DNA of 5,001 nucleotides from Bacteroidales bacterium UBA1204. Its GTDB lineage: Bacteria > Bacteroidota > Bacteroidia > Bacteroidales > F082. Below the pieces are notes generated by a model that ran no database searches, had not been told where the DNA came from, and saw only the letters and a list, made by a program, of their open reading frames with translations. The stretch lies in NCBI GenBank assembly GCA_002310075.1, contig DBXU01000084.1, positions 2,214 to 7,214 of the forward strand. Reading direction: 5' to 3'. This document shows, piece by piece, positions 1-5,001 of this stretch (position 1 is its first letter; each line of letters begins with the position of its first letter). The position numbers and the translations under genes were made by a program.

Positions 1-45
1 ATGGCAGGTTTCCATGTCATGGGCAACCTAACATTGCGGTTCTAA
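1..45 (+). CDS. C-terminal end of an upstream gene, possibly an outer-membrane beta-barrel protein (5' partial)
   Basis: Frame 1 is open from the window edge to a TAA at 43-45 and encodes MAGFHVMGNLTLRF. The alternating hydrophobic and polar pattern with a terminal Phe resembles the C-terminal beta-signal of outer-membrane barrels such as TonB-dependent receptors. The stop lies about 30 bases before a strong terminator, the expected spacing for a gene end. Frame 2 closes at 29-31. Frame 3 is also open here, but it runs through the terminator into the next gene and is less likely to be translated. Only 14 residues are visible, so the barrel assignment is an inference from the terminal motif alone. 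Confidence 0.5.
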   Translation: MAGFHVMGNLTLRF

Positions 46-76
46 GATTGACATTGCTTGCGATCAAAACTATCAT

Positions 77-104
77 AAATCCCGCTCTTAGGAGCGGGAT
101 TTTT
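77..104 (+). terminator. Rho-independent terminator
   Basis: An 11-base stem pairs 77-87 (AAATCCCGCTC) perfectly with 92-102 (GAGCGGGATTT) around a TTAG loop at 88-91. The seven inner pairs are almost all G-C, and a run of five T follows at 100-104. This is a textbook intrinsic terminator for the gene ending at position 45. The AAAT on the left arm gives only a weak T-run in the opposite direction, so it should act mainly on + strand transcription. Confidence 0.85.
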
Positions 105-106
105 CA

Positions 107-114
107 TATCTTTG
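107..114 (+). promoter_or_regulatory. Bacteroidota-type -7 promoter element for the esterase gene
   Basis: TATCTTTG matches the Bacteroidota primary sigma -7 consensus TAnnTTTG exactly. Transcription would start near 120, giving a leader of about 15 bases before the ATG at 135. No TTTG-like -33 element is seen at the expected distance, because that region is occupied by the terminator hairpin at 77-104. The assignment rests on the -7 match and on its position between a terminator and a gene start. Confidence 0.65.
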
Positions 115-134
115 CACTCAATAACAACACAATC

Positions 135-926
135 ATGAAAAAAACGATTCTGAGTATTGCCATTATCGTGACCGCCCTCCTGTTTGGATGTAGCGAGCCA
201 CAACCTCTCACGATCTACATGGTTGGCGACAGCACCATGGCCGACCGATACGACACCGTCGAAACGCCAGAACGCGGTTGGGGACAAGTATTCCCTACTT
301 TCCTGAGCGAGCAAGCCCTCGTTAAAAACCATGCAAAAAACGGCAGAAGCACGAAATCATACCTAGACGAGGGACGCTGGGAGAAAGTGATGGAAACTCT
401 CGACAAAGGTGACGTCGTCATCATCCAATTTGGCACCAACGATGCGAAAATCGAAGACCCCGCTCTTTTTGCCGATCCTCAGCACTATGCCCAAAACCTG
501 ACTTTCATGATACGCCAAGCAAAATCCGTCGGTGCCTTACCCATACTCTGCACACCCATCGCACGCCGCCATTTCAACGGCGATGAGCTTCAACACGTTC
601 ACGGCGACTATCCAGCTGCCGCCATTGAAGTAGCAGAAAAGGAAGAAGTCCCCTTGGTGGATATGACCGCCATCACCATGAGATGGCTCGAACCGCTTGG
701 CGAAAAAGGCTCAAGGCCTTATTTTGTCTATAAGATCAACCCCGGCGAATACAGCAAATACCCTGATGGTAAGTCTGACAACACCCATCTTCGCGAAAAA
801 GGTGCCTTGAAGGTGGCAGAACTGTTTTCCCATGCCGTAATAAAGCAAAACATCAAGCCTCTGAAGGATTACATACACCCAAACAACAAAGTAATCAAAT
901 ACACCATCCCCTGTGGAATAGAATAA
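135..926 (+). CDS. Lipoprotein SGNH hydrolase, rhamnogalacturonan acetylesterase-like
   Basis: This predicted envelope esterase probably removes acetyl groups from pectin (rhamnogalacturonan) or a related glycan. The 263-residue product starts with a lipoprotein signal peptide: Lys2-Lys3, a hydrophobic stretch, then LLFGC with lipidated Cys19. The SGNH blocks appear in order: GDST with nucleophile Ser33, Gly70 in KNGRSTKS, Asn102 in GTND, and DNTH with Asp215 and His218. The segment HGDYPAA (156-162) is also typical of the family. Block III reads GTND where relatives commonly have GHND, but the oxyanion Asn is kept. An upstream in-frame ATG at 48 was rejected because it would put the terminator and promoter inside the gene and hide the signal peptide. 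There is no Shine-Dalgarno; the leader is A-rich, as usual in this phylum. Only one acidic residue follows the Cys, so a surface-export signal is not evident. The fold is secure; the exact substrate is inferred. Confidence 0.88.
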   Translation: MKKTILSIAIIVTALLFGCSEPQPLTIYMVGDSTMADRYDTVETPERGWGQVFPTFLSEQALVKNHAKNGRSTKSYLDEGRWEKVMETLDKGDVVIIQFGTNDAKIEDPALFADPQHYAQNLTFMIRQAKSVGALPILCTPIARRHFNGDELQHVHGDYPAAAIEVAEKEEVPLVDMTAITMRWLEPLGEKGSRPYFVYKINPGEYSKYPDGKSDNTHLREKGALKVAELFSHAVIKQNIKPLKDYIHPNNKVIKYTIPCGIE

Positions 927-975
927 GCTCAGACGACATCTATTAACCTGTATCATTATTCCAAAACAACGCCCC

Positions 976-2295
976 ATGATCTGGTCTGAACTGTTATCCA
1001 ACAAACGCTATGCACAGCCACACAAGAGCCCTGACATCCGGAGCTCGTTCCAACGTGACTATGACCGCATCCTCTTTTCAAGCCCTTTCCGCCGTCTGCA
1101 AAACAAGACACAAGTTTTTCCTTTGCCAGGCGCACAGATGGTCCACAACCGTCTCACCCACAGCCTCGAGGTGGCCAGCGTCGGACGCTCTATCGCCTGC
1201 CGTACAGTAGAAAAACTGGCAGTCAAACACCCTGAACTGAAGGAGCACTTGTCCGACATTGAGAACATCGTCGCCGCAGCTTGTTTGGCCCATGACCTCG
1301 GCAACCCGCCCTTCGGCCATTCGGGTGAAGACACCATCAGTAGCTTCTTCAAAGACGGCCCAGGGAAAACCTTGCAAAGCGCAATGCTACCCGAGCAATG
1401 GAGCGACCTCATCGCCTTCGAAGGCAATGCCAACGCTTTTCGACAACTCACCCACCAGTTCACGGGACGTCGTGCCGGCGGATTCTCACTGACCTCTGCC
1501 ACATTGGCAACCCTGTTGAAATACCCTTATCCTTCCTTCAACAAAGGCAACCGCAAAAAATACAACGTTTTCTACTCCGAGATTCCCGCCTTCGAAGAGG
1601 TCGTCAAAGAGTGCGGGATGCCCCGTGTCGCCAGTGAACGCCTCGTTTATGCCCGCCACCCTCTCTCCTACATGATGGAAGCCGCCGACGACATCTGCTA
1701 TCTCATCCTCGACATGGAAGATGCCCATAAACGCGGCATCGTCAGCACCGAAGCCATCGAGGGCTGCTTCGTCTCGTTCTTCAACCCTTCCGACGAATCC
1801 GACAAAGGCTTTTTCCAGCACAAGGACGAGGTCTATCGAGACGTGACCGACACCAACGAACGCATGGCCTTCATCCGTGCCATGCTCATCAACAAATTGG
1901 TAAACTGTGCCAGCGACATTTTCGTCAACAACTACGAAGCTATCATAGAAGGATGCTTTGAGAAAAGCCTCATCGCACACCTGCCCGACTTCGAAAAAAA
2001 GGCCCTCGACCTGTGCCGCGATGAATCTGTGAGACATATCTACCGACACCCTTCTGTAGTGAAGATCGAACTGACCGGCTTCAATGTCATCGGAACACTG
2101 TTGGAAGAATTCACTGATGCCATTCTTAACCCCAACACACCCTACAACAAGAAGCTACTTTCCCTTATCCCAGAGCAGTTCAAAGTCGAGACCGACGACA
2201 CCTACACCAAGTTACAATCCGTCATCGACTTCATTTCCAACATGACAGACCTTTATGCCGTACAACTTTATAAAGACTTAAGAGGAATCGACTGA
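976..2295 (+). CDS. dgt: Deoxyguanosinetriphosphate triphosphohydrolase (dGTPase, HD superfamily)
   Basis: This cytoplasmic enzyme hydrolyses dGTP (sometimes other dNTPs) to the deoxynucleoside and triphosphate, which helps set dNTP pools. The 439 residues match the usual length for this family in Bacteroidota. The N-terminus MIWSELLSNKRY and the region FQRDYDRILFSSPFRRLQ (25-42) are characteristic and support the start at 976. Metal-site residues of the HD domain are visible: His62 in NRLTHSLEV, His106-Asp107 in AHDLGNPPFGHSGE, and Asp238 in EAADDI. The substrate-pocket motif EGNANAFR is at 149-156. The reading frame is intact. The 49-base gap from the esterase gene shows no terminator or clear promoter, so the two may be co-transcribed. 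There is no Shine-Dalgarno before the ATG. The stop codon overlaps the next start by one base (TGATG at 2293-2297), which suggests translational coupling. Confidence 0.95.
   Translation: MIWSELLSNKRYAQPHKSPDIRSSFQRDYDRILFSSPFRRLQNKTQVFPLPGAQMVHNRLTHSLEVASVGRSIACRTVEKLAVKHPELKEHLSDIENIVAAACLAHDLGNPPFGHSGEDTISSFFKDGPGKTLQSAMLPEQWSDLIAFEGNANAFRQLTHQFTGRRAGGFSLTSATLATLLKYPYPSFNKGNRKKYNVFYSEIPAFEEVVKECGMPRVASERLVYARHPLSYMMEAADDICYLILDMEDAHKRGIVSTEAIEGCFVSFFNPSDESDKGFFQHKDEVYRDVTDTNERMAFIRAMLINKLVNCASDIFVNNYEAIIEGCFEKSLIAHLPDFEKKALDLCRDESVRHIYRHPSVVKIELTGFNVIGTLLEEFTDAILNPNTPYNKKLLSLIPEQFKVETDDTYTKLQSVIDFISNMTDLYAVQLYKDLRGID
2281..2286 (+). promoter_or_regulatory. Shine-Dalgarno-like sequence before the downstream secreted-protein gene
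   Basis: AGAGGA lies eight bases before the ATG at 2295, within the last codons of dgt. It is the only Shine-Dalgarno-like stretch ahead of any start in the window, and it would help ribosomes reinitiate at the TGATG overlap. It also encodes Arg-Gly near the dGTPase C-terminus, so the match could be incidental. Confidence 0.4.
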
Positions 2296-3818
2296 TGAAA
2301 AAGAGTGTAACCATCATTTGCCTATTGTTGTGCGGAGTGTTGTCCTTCGCCCAAGACCCTTTCGTTTCGAGGAGCACAAAATCATATTTGATAGCTGAAT
2401 ACAATCCCAAAGACACTTCTTTCTTGCAAGAAAAATGCCGTCAGGCTGGCTTGGACTTGGGAATCTCTGTTTTAGCCAACCGCATCCCCACCAACAGTCG
2501 TCTCGTTAGTCCCAAACCATCGCCGCACCTGTTGAAACAAGGGACGCTGCAGCTCCAAAGCAGCATCGATGACAACCAGATTGAGATTGCCGTCTACCTT
2601 TCCCCTTTGTTTGACCAGCCCCAAAATATCAACGTGATTCAAATCGACGATGAGCTGATTGTCTACCGCACCACAGAAGCCAGCAGTTTCTTCCACCTGC
2701 TTCACCATTGCAAACGCGGCGCCTTTGGCACCAAGGCCACCAGCCATGCCAAGAACGCCGTCGTATACAAGCTTTGGGACACTCCCGAGCGAGCCCTACT
2801 TCCCGACCTCGAGGTGCAAAACCAAATGGCACAAGCCGAAGCCAAGAGATGGGCCAAAACCAATTTTCCCCTTTTGATTTTCAATGACCTGAAGAGTTAC
2901 GCGCTCAATGAGCTAGGCGACGAAGCCATAGGCCTTTTTCTTGACACGATGCACAAGTACAACCCAGGCAAACTCTTACAAGCCGACTTGCTCACCCCCT
3001 CATCGAAACAATATCTAAGCCGCGTCAACGAAAACCAATATTGGAATGAGTCGATGCGAACCAAGATCATCGAAACACTGACAGAGAAACAGGTTTTCTA
3101 CCACGACAACCAGATGCCATGGATGATAGGAAACTTCAACATTCACCTTGCCGACAAGAACCGGAAAGCAACCTCGATGGAGGAATTGGAATGGTTTCTT
3201 TCCAAAGCCGCCGCCTTCGATGCAGGCTTCGGCCTCGATTTCAGTGCGGAAGCCATGCGTAAACACGGGCTCACCAATATAATGCTAAACACAATAAAAA
3301 TATGGGAGACCCTTCGCTTATCCCAAGCCTTCAGCAACGACATCAAGGAAACGCTTAAAGACCCATATTGCGATTGGCACATCAAAAGGGACAAAGACTC
3401 CACCTTCCTCCTCTATCCGCAGCACAACTCACGCCGCTATTATTGTAGTCTCTACAATGACCAATGGGAATGGAACTCCCCTTACACGAGCCGTTTCGCG
3501 CTTTGCATCACTGTCGAAGGCAAAGGAAGCATTAGCAATCCTGTCATCAGAACCTTTAACGGAATTCTAGAATTCCCTTGTACCATTAAAGCTGGACAGT
3601 ACCTCATCTATGATTTTGAAGGCAACGCTTGCATAACCGACTTTAACTACAACATAATTGCCAACGTGTACGCGCTAGGAGAATCTTTCTTGGACGAAGG
3701 CATTTCCGAGGTCTCTTTCAGTTGCGAGGTGAAAATGGAAGAAAGGAAAAAACCTGAAGTAAACGTACGTTATTATACCCACGGCCATGCCAAGGAGTTG
3801 CGGATGCGGTCAAAATAG
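2295..3818 (+). CDS. Secreted protein of unknown function, possibly a divergent relative of glycan-active TIM-barrel proteins
   Basis: The 507-residue product has a clear signal peptide: Lys2-Lys3, a hydrophobic core at 5-16, and a likely signal peptidase I cut after SFA (residue 19). The signal-sequence Cys9 and Cys13 do not sit in a convincing lipobox. The mature protein is probably periplasmic or exported. Visible landmarks are IDDELIVY (117-124), CKRGAFGTKATSHA (139-152), NQMPWMIGNF (272-281) and EELEWFLSKAAAFDAGFGLDF (296-316). From memory, similar strings occur in large uncharacterised secreted proteins of Bacteroidota that resemble glycoside hydrolases with a (beta/alpha)8 barrel. Residues from about 375 to 495 are rich in short beta-like stretches with alternating aromatics (for example KAGQYLIYDFEGN, 432-444), consistent with a C-terminal beta-sandwich. 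No catalytic acid pair could be assigned with confidence. The start overlaps the dgt stop by one base, with AGAGGA eight bases upstream. The gene is intact; the function is unknown. Confidence 0.8.
   Translation: MKKSVTIICLLLCGVLSFAQDPFVSRSTKSYLIAEYNPKDTSFLQEKCRQAGLDLGISVLANRIPTNSRLVSPKPSPHLLKQGTLQLQSSIDDNQIEIAVYLSPLFDQPQNINVIQIDDELIVYRTTEASSFFHLLHHCKRGAFGTKATSHAKNAVVYKLWDTPERALLPDLEVQNQMAQAEAKRWAKTNFPLLIFNDLKSYALNELGDEAIGLFLDTMHKYNPGKLLQADLLTPSSKQYLSRVNENQYWNESMRTKIIETLTEKQVFYHDNQMPWMIGNFNIHLADKNRKATSMEELEWFLSKAAAFDAGFGLDFSAEAMRKHGLTNIMLNTIKIWETLRLSQAFSNDIKETLKDPYCDWHIKRDKDSTFLLYPQHNSRRYYCSLYNDQWEWNSPYTSRFALCITVEGKGSISNPVIRTFNGILEFPCTIKAGQYLIYDFEGNACITDFNYNIIANVYALGESFLDEGISEVSFSCEVKMEERKKPEVNVRYYTHGHAKELRMRSK
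3561..3576. repeat. Perfect 16-base palindrome inside the secreted-protein gene
   Basis: GGAATTCTAGAATTCC reads identically on both strands and stops exactly at its flanks (C on both sides). It encodes part of the Gly-Ile-Leu-Glu-Phe segment of the preceding gene's predicted beta-domain. It is probably a chance product of codons, since it lies deep inside a coding region without other signals. Confidence 0.6.
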
Positions 3819-3829
3819 CAACGTTCACC

Positions 3830-3855
3830 ATAGGGGAAGCCTTCCTTTTCCCTAT
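3830..3855 (+). terminator. Imperfect hairpin after the secreted-protein gene, weak terminator candidate
   Basis: ATAGGGGAAG (3830-3839) can pair with TTTTCCCTAT (3846-3855), with two G-U pairs, around a six-base CCTTCC loop. It begins 12 bases after the TAG at 3816-3818, where a terminator would be expected. No proper T-run follows directly; the first T-rich stretch is CATTTATTT at 3866-3874. It may instead stabilise the mRNA end. The inner sequence GGAAGCCTTCC (3835-3845) is also a 5-1-5 inverted repeat. Confidence 0.4.
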
Positions 3856-3882
3856 TGATGATGAGCATTTATTTAAAAAAGC

Positions 3883-3897
3883 ATCATTAATAATGAT
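3883..3897. promoter_or_regulatory. 7-1-7 inverted repeat upstream of feoAB, candidate iron-responsive operator
   Basis: ATCATTA-A-TAATGAT is a perfect inverted repeat of two seven-base arms around one base, immediately upstream of the feoAB promoter element. The 7-1-7 geometry and A/T-rich content resemble Fur-type operators. The stretch ATAATGATAA (3890-3899) equals ten consecutive positions of the classical enterobacterial Fur box (GATAATGATAATCATTATC), although the right half of that box is not matched. Placement about 22 bases before the -7 box would let a bound repressor cover the -33 region. Regulator identity is inferred from gene function and geometry. Confidence 0.5.
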
Positions 3898-3919
3898 AAA
3901 AGCGTATGAATTGTCTTTG

Positions 3920-3927
3920 TATTTTTG
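3920..3927 (+). promoter_or_regulatory. Bacteroidota-type -7 promoter element for feoAB
   Basis: TATTTTTG fits TAnnTTTG exactly. It would place the transcript start near 3934 and leave a leader of about 15 bases. A near match, TGTCTTTG, sits directly upstream at 3912-3919. No clear TTTG -33 element is seen; the region there is A/T-rich and partly occupied by the inverted repeat at 3883-3897. Confidence 0.6.
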
Positions 3928-3949
3928 CAGCATCAAACAATAGACCCAA

Positions 3950-5001
3950 ATGACAACCCTCGATAAACTCGAAATAGGACAATCCGCACGCATCAAAGCC
4001 GTAGGAGGTGAAGGCCAACGCCGTCAGCACTTTCTCGACATGGGCCTCATCCCAGATGCCTTCATCAAGATTGTGAAATATGCGCCTCTTGGCGACCCCA
4101 TGGAAGTAACGATTCACGGCTATGCGCTCACCTTACGCAAAGCCGATGCCGCCCTCATCGAAGTGGAACCATGCGACGACACACAAGCCGAAGAAAGAGC
4201 CGACAACCTTGACCAGCTATATATCACCTCCCTTCCCGACCATAACGCCCACCCAGGCTTGGGCGAAGAAGGCATATACCACGACAAGACCCATGAGACG
4301 CCGCTGCCCAAAGGCACCCAACTCACCTTCGCCCTTGCCGGACAGCAGAACTGTGGCAAGACCACACTCTTCAACCAACTGACAGGCGCCAACCAACATG
4401 TGGGCAACTTCCCTGGTGTCACCGTCGACCGCAAAGACGGCACCATCAAAGGGCATCCCGACGCCTCCGTCACCGACCTGCCAGGCATCTATTCGCTATC
4501 GCCATACACCTCCGAGGAGATCGTCTCGCGCGAATTCATCATGAAGGAGAAGCCAAAAGCCATCATCAACATTGTGGACGCCAACAACATCGAACGCAAC
4601 CTCTATCTGACCATGCAACTCATGGAATTAGGAACGCCTATGGTGTTGGCCCTCAACATGATGGACGAGGTGCGCAACAACGGTGGCAGCATCTTGGTGA
4701 ACGAGATGGAACAGATCCTCGGTCTGCCCGTGGTACCCATCTCCGCTGCCAAGAACGAAGGCATCAACGAGCTCGTCGACCACGCCATCCACATCGCTAA
4801 ATACCAAGAAGCCCCAGTGCGTCAGGACTTCTGCGACAAGGACGACCATGGCGGTGCCGTGCACCGCTGTCTCCACAGCATCATGCACCTCATCGAGGAC
4901 CATGCGCAGCGAGCCGACATCCCTGTGCGTTTTGCCGCCTCCAAACTCATTGAAGGTGACAACATCGTCATGGAGGCCTTGAAGCTCTCGCAAAACGAGA
5001 A
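3950..5001 (+). CDS. feoB: FeoA-FeoB fusion, ferrous iron transport GTPase/permease (3' partial)
   Basis: FeoB is the inner-membrane Fe(II) importer, and here FeoA is fused to its N-terminus. The window holds the first 350 codons, open to the edge. Residues 1-75 form the SH3-like FeoA domain (DMGLIPDAFIKIV, then GDPMEVTIHGYALTLRKADAALIEVE). A linker rich in acidic residues and His spans about 76-122. The G domain starts near 123, with G1 GQQNCGKT (131-138), G2 within VGNFPGVTV (Thr158), G3 DLPG (176-179), G4 NMMD (236-239) and G5 ISAAK (264-268). Asn134, three residues before the P-loop Lys137, is the position linked to K+-activated GTP hydrolysis in FeoB. The segment after about 290 begins the helical GDI-like region; the membrane permease lies outside the window. 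The ATG at 3950 fits the FeoA N-terminus and a 15-base leader. There is no Shine-Dalgarno. It is likely iron-regulated through the inverted repeat at 3883-3897. Confidence 0.95.
   Translation, partial: MTTLDKLEIGQSARIKAVGGEGQRRQHFLDMGLIPDAFIKIVKYAPLGDPMEVTIHGYALTLRKADAALIEVEPCDDTQAEERADNLDQLYITSLPDHNAHPGLGEEGIYHDKTHETPLPKGTQLTFALAGQQNCGKTTLFNQLTGANQHVGNFPGVTVDRKDGTIKGHPDASVTDLPGIYSLSPYTSEEIVSREFIMKEKPKAIINIVDANNIERNLYLTMQLMELGTPMVLALNMMDEVRNNGGSILVNEMEQILGLPVVPISAAKNEGINELVDHAIHIAKYQEAPVRQDFCDKDDHGGAVHRCLHSIMHLIEDHAQRADIPVRFAASKLIEGDNIVMEALKLSQNE

Noticed and set aside
48..134. In-frame upstream extension of the esterase gene starting at ATG 48
   Set aside because: It would include the terminator (77-104) and the -7 box (107-114) in the coding sequence and bury the clear lipoprotein signal peptide that begins at 135.
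345..368. RSTKSYL in the esterase recurs in the secreted protein (residues 26-32), hinting at a shared repeat
   Set aside because: The underlying DNA differs at several positions, the contexts are unrelated (an SGNH block II in one, the mature N-terminus in the other), and seven residues can match by chance.
927..975. Promoter or terminator between the esterase gene and dgt
   Set aside because: No TAnnTTTG element, no stable hairpin and no T-run were seen in these 49 bases.
1486..2049. 187-codon open frame on the minus strand
   Set aside because: It is antisense to dgt, which has unmistakable HD-domain motifs; the reverse frame is open because of the codon bias of dgt, and its product is low-complexity (Val, Asp, Gly and Phe rich).
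3858..3890. Short reading frame MMSIYLKKHH before feoAB as a possible leader peptide
   Set aside because: It lies upstream of the predicted promoter (-7 box at 3920-3927), so it would not be in the feoAB transcript, and its length is within chance for this A/T-rich gap.
3894..3944. Short reading frame MIKAYELSLYFCSIKQ directly before feoAB
   Set aside because: It spans the promoter element itself and has no ribosome-binding signal; chance is the simplest explanation.
4628..4993. 121-codon open frame on the minus strand within feoB
   Set aside because: It is antisense to the conserved FeoB G domain, with a Val/His/Asp-rich composition typical of a shadow frame.

Overview
The window looks like chromosomal DNA from a member of the Bacteroidota, most likely a gut-type Bacteroidales. 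Four signs point there: two exact matches to the TAnnTTTG -7 promoter element of that phylum; start codons mostly without Shine-Dalgarno sequences; a pectin-type acetylesterase lipoprotein; and iron transporter FeoB carrying FeoA fused to its N-terminus. Base composition is close to balanced. No transposon, phage, CRISPR, tRNA or rRNA sequence was seen. All recognisable genes lie on the + strand.

Layout. Positions 1-45 are the last codons of an upstream gene, ending in a short alternating sequence with a terminal Phe, as in outer-membrane beta-barrels. A strong hairpin terminator (77-104) follows, and a promoter -7 box (107-114) abuts it. Next come an SGNH-fold lipoprotein of the rhamnogalacturonan acetylesterase type (135-926), a dGTP triphosphohydrolase of the HD superfamily (976-2295), and a secreted 507-residue protein of unknown function (2295-3818). 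The dGTPase and the secreted protein overlap by one base (TGATG), so they are probably translationally coupled. With only 49 bases between the first two genes, all three may form one transcription unit. The 131-base gap at 3819-3949 holds an imperfect hairpin, a perfect 7-1-7 inverted repeat (3883-3897) and a second -7 box (3920-3927). The start of a FeoA-FeoB fusion gene (3950 to beyond the window end) follows.

How the genes fit together. The acetylesterase would deacetylate plant cell-wall or other glycans at the cell envelope. The 507-residue protein keeps traces suggesting a relationship to secreted glycan-active proteins of the same phylum, but no catalytic site could be assigned. The dGTPase is a cytoplasmic nucleotide-pool enzyme, so its tight coupling to a secreted protein is unexpected. 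FeoAB is a separate unit for ferrous iron uptake, and the inverted repeat upstream of its promoter is a reasonable candidate for an iron-responsive operator. Most of the window is ordinary. The best leads are the feoAB operator candidate, the uncharacterised exported protein joined to dgt, and the His- and acid-rich FeoA-FeoB linker.
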